Assembly (NCBI RefSeq): GCF_029338395.1
Contig: NZ_CP119809.1
Span: 3,100,001-3,164,000 of the forward strand
Direction: 5' to 3'
Length of the DNA: 64,000 nt
Origin: Halorussus caseinilyticus
GTDB lineage: Archaea; Halobacteriota; Halobacteria; Halobacteriales; Haladaptataceae
Shown piece after piece: positions 53,448 through 60,365 of the stretch. Numbering within the stretch: the stretch's first letter is position 1; every line of letters starts with the position of its first letter. The translations under genes and the position numbers were made by a program. A model generated the notes under the pieces. That model was given only the letters and a program-made list of their open reading frames with translations, was not told the origin of the DNA and ran no database searches.

Positions 53448-54311
53448 TCAGACCTTCGCGTACTTGCCAGCCTTCAGGTAGACCTTCCAACTGAAGTCGC
53501 GGCCAGCGTACTCGGGGCGGCGCTCCTCGCAGGTGCCGTTGAACGCTTGGGTGCCCTCGTAGTCGCCAATCCACTGGACGGCGTACATGCCGTCGCTACC
53601 GACCGTGGTGTACTCGGGGTGGGGTCGAACTTTGTCCTGTCCGAGCGTGAAGTCGCCCTCGATGCTGACGCCGACGCCGCGGTAGGCGGCCGAGAGACCG
53701 ACGGTGTAGGTCTTGCCGTTTCGGGTCAGGTCTTGGTCCGGGTCGTAGGCGAGCATGTCGTAGCCGCTACCGAGACTGACGCGGTTCCACATGTTCCAGA
53801 GGTTCCCCGTGAAGTCCCAGTAGTCGCGGGACTGTCCCGAGGTCCAGTGCCAGTAGAAGTAGTGTTCGCGGTCGTACTCGTCCTTTACGTCGGACTTGTA
53901 GAGCGCGACCTGATTGTCGGACTCGGCGATGACCGTGCCGCCGTCGTCGGTGGCTTCGAGGTGTTCGGTCCACGCGTTGACGTAGGTCAGGTTGTCCATG
54001 TGGCCGGGCGTCGAGGCCTCCGTGGACAGGTCGCCGTCGTCCTGACTGCCCCAAACGCCTTGGTCGCCGTACTTCTCTCGCATGCGGGCCACGTAGTCAT
54101 CGTGTTCGGACTTCGAGAGACCCGGCGTGTCGGGACCGACGCTGATGGACGAACTCGCCGAGGCCGTCTCCTCGGGCTTGCCTTTCTTCTTCCCCTGCGC
54201 GCTAGCGACGCCCGAACCCAGCGCGAGGCTGGTGGAGGCGATACCGGCACGTTTCAGGAAAGTACGTCGCTTCTGGTTCGACTGTTGATTTTCTCGTGGC
54301 ATCTTTTCCAC
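53448..54311 (-). CDS. Tat-exported protein, paralogue of the gene at 54434
   Basis: 287 aa. Tat signal QKRRTFLKRAGIASTSLALG with an AXA-type cleavage site (ASA, about residues 36-38), then a Lys-rich GKKKGKPEE. The mature part is not recognised. Shared with the neighbour: YVARMREKYGDQGVWG, a central AWTEHLEA, DNQVALYKSDVKDEYDREHYFYWHW, and end YAVQWIGDYEGTQAFNGTCEER. Secreted or cell-surface; no metal or catalytic motif is obvious. Confidence 0.8.
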   Translation of the reverse strand: MEKMPRENQQSNQKRRTFLKRAGIASTSLALGSGVASAQGKKKGKPEETASASSSISVGPDTPGLSKSEHDDYVARMREKYGDQGVWGSQDDGDLSTEASTPGHMDNLTYVNAWTEHLEATDDGGTVIAESDNQVALYKSDVKDEYDREHYFYWHWTSGQSRDYWDFTGNLWNMWNRVSLGSGYDMLAYDPDQDLTRNGKTYTVGLSAAYRGVGVSIEGDFTLGQDKVRPHPEYTTVGSDGMYAVQWIGDYEGTQAFNGTCEERRPEYAGRDFSWKVYLKAGKYAKV

Positions 54312-54433
54312 ATTAATTCGCTGAATGCTCCATATTATTAATGCTACTTCATGATGAAATTACTCAGCGGATGAACGGTTCTCGGGTTCCGAAAAATTTC
54401 CCACCCTCCGGCTAATCCCCCGCACCGCGAGAC

Positions 54434-55303
54434 CTACGACAGGCGAGACTTGCCGCCCTCGATTTCCGCGTCCCAGACGAAACTGAACGTCTCGTCGGGA
54501 CGCCACCGCGCCTCGCAGACGCCGATGACGGCTTGGGTCTCACTGACCTCTCCCGACCACCGAATCGCGTACTGCCCTTCCTCGCCGACGCGCGTCTCCG
54601 AAGCGACCGGTTCGACGCTCCCGCCGCGGAGCGGATACGACGACTCGAACTCGGGCGTGTTCGGCGAGGGCGAGGAGAACGGAACCGAACTGCTGTCGTG
54701 GCGACTGCTCGGCGAGTACAGGAGCAAGTCCTCGGTGTGAACGTCGAGTTCGACCCCGGTCTGTAGTCGTCGGAACACCGGCGTGCCGTCGAGTACGTTC
54801 CCGCCTCGCTTCCACTCGGGGACCCGGCCAGCGCTCCAGAGCAGTATCAGGAAGTGTTGGTTGCCGTTCTCGTCTACTTTGTCCGGAATCTCGTAGAGGA
54901 CGAGTGCGTTGTCCGCGGCCACGAGGAGGTTGTCCTTCTCGCCGCCGTACGGTTGTCCGTTCTCGGTGACGTGGAGTTGCTTCGTCCACGCCCGTCGGAA
55001 GTCGAGCGTCTGGCCGATTTTTCGCCCTGCCGTCCCGTACGGACCGCTATCGCCGTAGCGTTCCTGCATCCGCCCGACGTACTCGTCGAACTCCTCGGCG
55101 GCGAGTCCGGACGTTCCTTCCTGAATCGGCGTGGTGGCGTGACCCACCGACGACGATTCGAGGGCGTCGAGACACCCTGCGGTTGCGACCAACGAACCAG
55201 TCGCACCGAGTTGGGCGGCCCGCCGCAAGTAGTTTCGTCGCGTCGAGCGATACTCGTGGGAGGATTGGGAGGAACTTCGACTGCGCTCGTCTCGAGGGAC
55301 CAT
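54434..55303 (-). CDS. Tat-exported lipoprotein, paralogue of the gene at 53448
   Basis: 289 aa from the ATG at 55303. Twin arginine in YRSTRRNYLRRAA and lipobox VATAGC. Shared blocks: EFDEYVGRMQERYGDSGPYG, RAWTKQLHV, DNALVLYEIPDKVDENGNQHF, and GQYAIRWSGEVSETQAVIGVCEARW. The paralogue is soluble (no lipobox) while this one is anchored. Family function unknown; the two plus the next gene form a minus-strand cluster. Confidence 0.8.
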   Translation of the reverse strand: MVPRDERSRSSSQSSHEYRSTRRNYLRRAAQLGATGSLVATAGCLDALESSSVGHATTPIQEGTSGLAAEEFDEYVGRMQERYGDSGPYGTAGRKIGQTLDFRRAWTKQLHVTENGQPYGGEKDNLLVAADNALVLYEIPDKVDENGNQHFLILLWSAGRVPEWKRGGNVLDGTPVFRRLQTGVELDVHTEDLLLYSPSSRHDSSSVPFSSPSPNTPEFESSYPLRGGSVEPVASETRVGEEGQYAIRWSGEVSETQAVIGVCEARWRPDETFSFVWDAEIEGGKSRLS

Positions 55304-55424
55304 ACCTTCGAATTCCAACTAAATCACTAAAGCTCTCTGCTGTGAAATTCGCAATACCCGGCCGAATCCCCACCCTCCGGCAAATCGCTCACGTTCCGAA
55401 CCCCCCGTCTCACTTCGAACGCGT

Positions 55425-56240
55425 TCACGTACCGTCGCACTGGGTCTCGTCCCGACGCGCCTCGTCTCGATACGTCTCGTAGTGGTCGGTCGCCCACTCC
55501 ACGGCGTCCGGCGATTCGTTCAGGATGACGCCGCGGATTCCCCCCCGTTCGTGAACGGTGACGCCAGCGTATCGCTCGTCGTCGGTGTCTATCAACCACA
55601 GGGTGAACGGCAGTTCGGCCTCCGAGGTGTGAACCCGGACCTCGCTAGCGGTTTCGAGACCACGATTCGCCGACCAGTACGGGTCGTCGAACGCCCCGAG
55701 AATCTCGTCTTCCACGACGAGTTCGACTTCGAGGCAGTTCTCCTCCACGAACGTTTCGAGGATGTCGAGATACGTGGTCAACACCACCGGCATCAGAACT
55801 CGCACTTTCGAGGCGGACTTCAGGACGTTCACAATCGGCGTGAGGGCGTTCTCCGGCGTGTGAGAGTCCGCGACGTGAACCTCGGCGTCCCGGATGACGG
55901 CGGGCGATATTGGGGAGTCGTCGGGCCACACTTCGAGGAGCGGGATACCGTCCGTGAGCGTCTCGGTGGTCTTGACGTAGTTTTGAAACTCGGAGAACGC
56001 GATTTTCCCGCTCGTCGTGGGGTGGTACGTGCTACCGATTCGCTCGACGGTCTCGACCTCTTCCAGCTCCCGTATCGCACGGTCGATGGTCGAACGCGAG
56101 GCAGTGAGTCGGTCAACTAACTCCGGTTTCGTCATCGGTTCTTCGAGAAGCACCGCGAGAACGTCGTGTCGCTTCGCCACGGCTTCCCGGAGACCCTCGG
56201 GACTAACAGACGTTTTTCGGGTCGTGTCTAGTCCGCCCAT
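55425..56240 (-). CDS. Winged-helix regulator with FilR1-type domain
   Basis: 271 aa. N-terminal winged HTH (VLAVLLEEPMTKPELVDRLTASRSTIDRAIREL) joined to a C-terminal ligand-like domain with VLMPVVLTTYLDILETFV and LPFTLWLIDTDDERYAGVTVHERGGIRGVILN, as in haloarchaeal/methanogen FilR1 (DUF1724) regulators. It lies upstream of the two exported paralogues on the same strand, and may control them. AT-rich DNA upstream (56250-56315) likely holds its promoter. Confidence 0.85.
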   Translation of the reverse strand: MGGLDTTRKTSVSPEGLREAVAKRHDVLAVLLEEPMTKPELVDRLTASRSTIDRAIRELEEVETVERIGSTYHPTTSGKIAFSEFQNYVKTTETLTDGIPLLEVWPDDSPISPAVIRDAEVHVADSHTPENALTPIVNVLKSASKVRVLMPVVLTTYLDILETFVEENCLEVELVVEDEILGAFDDPYWSANRGLETASEVRVHTSEAELPFTLWLIDTDDERYAGVTVHERGGIRGVILNESPDAVEWATDHYETYRDEARRDETQCDGT

Positions 56241-56406
56241 GTTTCCGTCGTAAAAAATGAATACCTATACACAAATCAATTTCGCTATTATTATTTAATA
56301 TATTATATTGCTAGAGGGAAATTTACTCGGCGGCAGACAGTTAGACGGATAGCTCGGTCCTTCGGATTTCGCTCTCTCGCGTCCCACCGATAGCTCCGAG
56401 ACCCAC

Positions 56407-57384
56407 TCAGTCCCCGGTCACGGGGTCGCGCGCCCAAAACTCGCTGTCCTTCTTCAGTTTCGGGACCCACGTGTCGTCGGTCTTCGACAGGAGCGCGACC
56501 CGCGAGACGGGAACCTCCTTCAGGTACTCGTGGTCGGGCATGTGTTCTTGCACGTCCTCGGCGAACGCCATCACCTCGTCGTGGTCCAGCATTGAGGAAC
56601 GCGCAACCCTGTCCCTCGATTCGCCGACGTGCATGTAGGACTTGAGTTCCACGAAGTCGGGGTCCGCCCGCCGGTAGAACCCCGCGTACCAGTCGGGGTG
56701 GTGGACGTTCTCGCCGCCGACCAGCGTGGTCCGAACCACGGTCCGGGTCTCGTCCTTCTGGGCGAGTACGTCCATCGTCTCGACCAGATTCTCCCACGCG
56801 TCGTCTTCCATCGCCTTCACCACCTCGTCGAAGGTGTGGCGCTCGGCGGCGTCCACGCTGACGTAGAGTTGGGTCGGGTCGCACTCGCGGAGTACGTCGG
56901 GTCGGGTTCCGTTGCTCACGAGGAACGTCGTGATGTCCCGGTCGTGGAAGGCGTCGATGAGTTCCGGCAGATAGGGGTAGAGCGTCGGTTCGCCGTCGAG
57001 ACTGATGGCGACGTGGCGCGGTTCCATCGACTCCTCGAACACCTCGCGGGGCACCTCGTCGTTCCCGCCGAACCCCGACAGGAGCTTCTTCTGGAGTTCG
57101 ATGCTCGCGTCCACGACGGCCTCGGGGTCGTCCCACTCCACGTCGCCGAGTTCGTATGCGTGTCCGGCGTGGTCACGCCAGCAGAAGACACAGCGCTCGT
57201 TGCACTTGACGACGGGCGTCATCTGGATGCATCGGTGGGATTCGATGCCGTAAAATATATTTTTGTAACATTTTCCTTCTCCTCGAAGGGCGTTAGCCGT
57301 CCACCCGCAGGTCTGGGTGGCGGTGTGGTTCTCGTGGTGGTAGTCGGGTGAGTCCACCTGTTTCGGGCCGGACGAGTCGCTCAT
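56407..57384 (-). CDS. taw1: 4-demethylwyosine synthase (TYW1/Taw1)
   Basis: 325 aa. Radical-SAM enzyme adding a two-carbon unit to m1G37 of tRNA-Phe in wyosine formation. The radical cluster motif is CNERCVFCWR. The second 4Fe-4S cluster uses N-terminal cysteines (TCGWTANALRGEGKCYKN, ESHRC). The SAM-binding region is HVAISLDGEPTLYPYLPEL. Length and motifs match archaeal Taw1. It stands alone. Confidence 0.94.
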   Translation of the reverse strand: MSDSSGPKQVDSPDYHHENHTATQTCGWTANALRGEGKCYKNIFYGIESHRCIQMTPVVKCNERCVFCWRDHAGHAYELGDVEWDDPEAVVDASIELQKKLLSGFGGNDEVPREVFEESMEPRHVAISLDGEPTLYPYLPELIDAFHDRDITTFLVSNGTRPDVLRECDPTQLYVSVDAAERHTFDEVVKAMEDDAWENLVETMDVLAQKDETRTVVRTTLVGGENVHHPDWYAGFYRRADPDFVELKSYMHVGESRDRVARSSMLDHDEVMAFAEDVQEHMPDHEYLKEVPVSRVALLSKTDDTWVPKLKKDSEFWARDPVTGD

Positions 57385-57638
57385 TGTAGGGTGGATGGGG
57401 TCCGAGGCTAAAACATTCTTTCTTCCGCACCCCGAAGTTCACACTGCTCTACTGGGGGAGTCCCCTCGAACCGGGGTAACTGCGTCGGGGGTCCGGCGCT
57501 TTTGCTCGCGCTTCTCCGAGAAAGACAACTCGAACGAGAATAACTTCCACTATCTCAGCTAATTATAGCTAACTACCCAACTTTAGCTGGGATAATTGAA
57601 CAAGTTTTAACACCCTTGCTAAGGAATGCCATCGCGTA
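57385..57638. other. Intergenic region with NhaC promoter
   Basis: 254 bp. AT-rich at 57540-57610, with three AGCT-centred half-sites (57557-57589), the 10-mer TTATAGCTAA at 57563-57572, and a TATA-type gttttaac (57604-57611) about 28 bp before the antiporter start. Confidence 0.6.
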
Positions 57639-59201
57639 ATGGCATCCGAAACGTACGGTATCATCAGTCTGCTTCCAGCACTGTTCGCAATCGTGCTGAC
57701 GCTACTGAGCAGGCAGGTGTTACTCTCACTGTTCGCGGGCATCTGGATTGGGGCGACCATCCTGATGGACTGGAACCCAGTCGTCGGGGCGGCACACTCC
57801 CTCCAGTTGGTCATCGACAACATCACCGCATCGTTCAACAGCAAACTCCTGTTGTTCACGTTCCTCTCCGGGGCGATGCTCGGGATGATATTCCTCTCGG
57901 GCGGCATGAACGCCCTCGCCAAGCGAATCATCTCTCGGATTCGGACGCGACGGCAGGCCGAACTCGGAACGAGCGTCCTCGGGATGCTCATCTTCGTGGA
58001 CTCGTACGCGAGTACGATGATTACGGGGTCGGTCATGCGACCCATCACCGACCAGTTCGACATCAGTCGGGAGAAACTCGCGTACCTGCTAGACTCCACC
58101 ACATCTCCGGTCGTCAGCGTCGCCGTCGTCTCGACGTGGGTCGGGTTCGAGGTGGGTCTCATCAAAGAGCAGTTCACCGCGCTCGGCATCGACCAGAGCG
58201 CGTTCGTGGTGTTCCTCCAGAGCATCCCGTTCCGGTTCTACAGTCTGCTCGCGGTGGTGCTGGTCTTCGTCACCGTCACTACCGGGTGGAACTTCGGCCC
58301 GATGAAGCGCGCCGAGAAGCGCGCCAAGGAGACGGGCAAGGTCCTCCGCGACGACGCCGACCCCCTGCTGGAGACCCGCGAGGAGGACATCGTGACCCCC
58401 GACCACGTGGACTCGCGCTGGTGGTACTTCGCGGCACCCATCGTCGTCCTCGTGGCCGTCACGGGTCTCGGACTGCTCACCTCCGGCGGGTGGCCGAGCA
58501 AGGCACCGGTCGAGGCGCTGAAGGGTGCGGCGACTGCCGACGCCATCCTCTGGGGCGTCTTCTCGGCCTGCGGTCTGTTGCTCGCCATCCTCGTCGGCCA
58601 CGCCCGCGTCGAGTTGGAAGCCATCAGCGACTCCATCTTCGAGGGGTTCAAGATGGTGATGTTCCCCGTCGCCATCCTCTCGCTTGCGTGGACCATCGGC
58701 TCGGTCAGCGAGGCGTTGGGCGTCGGTCCCTACGTCGTCTCCGTCGCGGAGGGGGTCATCACCGCGGAACTCCTGCCCGCCGTCGTCTTCCTCGCGGCGG
58801 CCATCATCTCGTTCAGCATCGGTACCTCGTGGGGGACGATGGGCATCATGTTCCCCGTCGCGGTGCCCCTCGCGTTCAACCTCGGGGCACCGCTTCCGGG
58901 CGCTATCGGCGCGATTCTCACCGGGTCGCTGTTCGGCGACCACTGTTCGCCCATCAGCGACACGACGGTCCTGTCCTCGATGTTCGCCGGAGCGGACCAC
59001 GTGGACCACGTGAACACCCAGATTCCGTACGCCCTGCTCTGTGGAGTGGTGGCGACGGGCCTGTTCCTCGCCAGCGGATACGGCGTCTCGCCGCCTCCGC
59101 TCCTCGCGGTGGGCGTCGTCGTCCTCGCCGTCGCCGCGTACGTACTCTCGGAACACACCACGGTCACGATGCCGCGGGTCTTCGGGTCGGACGCGGACTG
59201 A
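57639..59201 (+). CDS. Na+/H+ antiporter NhaC family protein
   Basis: 520 aa, about 11-12 membrane segments. It opens SLLPALFAIVLTLLSRQVLLSLFAGIW. NhaC-type motifs include FLSGAMLGMIFLSGGMNAL, FVDSYASTMITGSVMRPITD, and FSIGTSWGTMGIMFPVAVPLAFNLG with FGDHCSPISDTTVLSSMF. Exchanges Na+ (or an amine/organic acid) for H+. It lies directly before the cysteine-rich exported precursor, with which it shares the 10-mer upstream. Confidence 0.92.
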   Translation: MASETYGIISLLPALFAIVLTLLSRQVLLSLFAGIWIGATILMDWNPVVGAAHSLQLVIDNITASFNSKLLLFTFLSGAMLGMIFLSGGMNALAKRIISRIRTRRQAELGTSVLGMLIFVDSYASTMITGSVMRPITDQFDISREKLAYLLDSTTSPVVSVAVVSTWVGFEVGLIKEQFTALGIDQSAFVVFLQSIPFRFYSLLAVVLVFVTVTTGWNFGPMKRAEKRAKETGKVLRDDADPLLETREEDIVTPDHVDSRWWYFAAPIVVLVAVTGLGLLTSGGWPSKAPVEALKGAATADAILWGVFSACGLLLAILVGHARVELEAISDSIFEGFKMVMFPVAILSLAWTIGSVSEALGVGPYVVSVAEGVITAELLPAVVFLAAAIISFSIGTSWGTMGIMFPVAVPLAFNLGAPLPGAIGAILTGSLFGDHCSPISDTTVLSSMFAGADHVDHVNTQIPYALLCGVVATGLFLASGYGVSPPPLLAVGVVVLAVAAYVLSEHTTVTMPRVFGSDAD

Positions 59202-59341
59202 GGGCGGTCCCGTTTTCCGTTTTACGCTACCAGTGTCGAGGAAACAGTGGCGACTCGCCAACCTATAGAGTGATGCGGTCGCGAAGCAGTGCCGAGAGTA
59301 AATATAAAATATAATAAGTTAGTTATAGCTAATTTATACTT
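59202..59341. promoter_or_regulatory. Promoter region of the cysteine-rich precursor gene
   Basis: AT-rich tataaaatataata (59303-59316) lies 26-39 bp before the ATG and is a strong TATA element. The 10-mer TTATAGCTAA recurs at 59323-59332, matching 57563-57572 ahead of the antiporter gene, in an otherwise GC-rich genome. Confidence 0.6.
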
Positions 59342-60133
59342 ATGAGACGTGATTCGACCACGAGCGACGAGCCAAAGCGACGAACTGTCCTCCAGTCCGT
59401 TAGCGATTCGCCGGAAAGCCAGAAGCGCCGCGGCTTCCTCAGAAACGCGCTCGGTGCCTTCGTCGGTAGCGTCGGTGCCGCGTTCGGATTCTCGACTCGG
59501 ACCTCGGCGATGACGCCCCAAGAGAAACGTGCGGCGAAGGCGGCGGCCAAGGAGTACAACTCCACCGAGGCGATTCGTGGTGTCGTCCAGTCGTACGCCA
59601 CCGACCTCCTCCGTCACGTCGCCAGCGAGGGCCACATCGACCGACCCGCGGTTTCGGCACTTCCGATAGAGAAGATACACCATTCCGTCGAGTCGTACAC
59701 TCACGCCGACGAAGGCGTCATCATCGACGCGAGTGCTACCGAGGACGGAGTACGCGTGAAAATCCAAGTGAAACGCCAACTCGCCGACGGGCGCGAGTTC
59801 CTCCTCGTCGTCAACCCGACGGCGGAACGGAGTCAGGCGATTTTCCGGGAACCCGAACCCGAAGTCACGCTGACCGACTCCACGGGAACCGACTCGAAGC
59901 AGACGGATGTCTACTACACGGCCACGGCGGACGGGAACGGCGGAATGACGATTCAGAACTGTAGTGATGCGTGTGGCGAGGTGTACGACCGTACAGTGTG
60001 TAGCACTACCTGTGGTCCGTACAGTTGTGGTTGTGTGAAGTACGGCATTCACACGTCCTGCACGGACCCCAGTTGCGACGGTTGCTACACTATCGACTAC
60101 TCGTGCTGTGGCGACTACAACTGCGACCTGTAG
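59342..60133 (+). CDS. Tat-exported precursor with 12-Cys C-terminal domain; candidate halocin-C8-like bacteriocin
   Basis: 263 aa. Tat signal KRRGFLRNALGAFVGSVGAAF (Arg29-Arg30) with a likely cleavage after TRTSA (residue 56). Residues 57-206 have no cysteine and look like a soluble propeptide with a mixed alpha/beta fold (VVQSYATDLLRHV, GVRVKIQVKRQLADGREF). Residues 207-261 hold twelve cysteines (207, 211, 220, 224, 229, 231, 240, 245, 248, 255, 256, 261) in 55 residues, rich in Gly, Tyr and Thr. This size, the Tat signal and the cysteine-rich tail match halocin C8 precursors (ProC8: N-terminal immunity part plus 76-aa, 10-Cys toxin). The sequence itself is not obviously homologous. A zinc-binding or redox role is the alternative. 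Confidence 0.8.
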   Translation: MRRDSTTSDEPKRRTVLQSVSDSPESQKRRGFLRNALGAFVGSVGAAFGFSTRTSAMTPQEKRAAKAAAKEYNSTEAIRGVVQSYATDLLRHVASEGHIDRPAVSALPIEKIHHSVESYTHADEGVIIDASATEDGVRVKIQVKRQLADGREFLLVVNPTAERSQAIFREPEPEVTLTDSTGTDSKQTDVYYTATADGNGGMTIQNCSDACGEVYDRTVCSTTCGPYSCGCVKYGIHTSCTDPSCDGCYTIDYSCCGDYNCDL

Positions 60134-60229
60134 CAGTTAGCCGCCGACTTCCGAAAACGGAACCGCTCCAACGAACGAAAACCTTTCTTTAACACAACTA
60201 TACCTATCTAAGACGTATCTATTTCTGTC

Positions 60230-60264
60230 TCGTCGCCGTCGAGTCGGCGACTCGACGGCGACGA
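60230..60264. terminator. Perfect 16-bp hairpin, triloop GGC
   Basis: TCGTCGCCGTCGAGTC (60230-60245) pairs exactly with 60249-60264, about 97 bp after the precursor gene. T-rich DNA (gtatctatttctgtc) lies just before. Terminator-like for the precursor transcript. Confidence 0.6.
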
Positions 60265-60365
60265 ACGAGTTCCGACTGTTTCGGCTTTCACGCCGGGTTC
60301 GACGCCGAACCGGTCGGGTCGCGCGCTGGCAAACAGTTAACCCGTTGTAATATATCTATGAAAAT

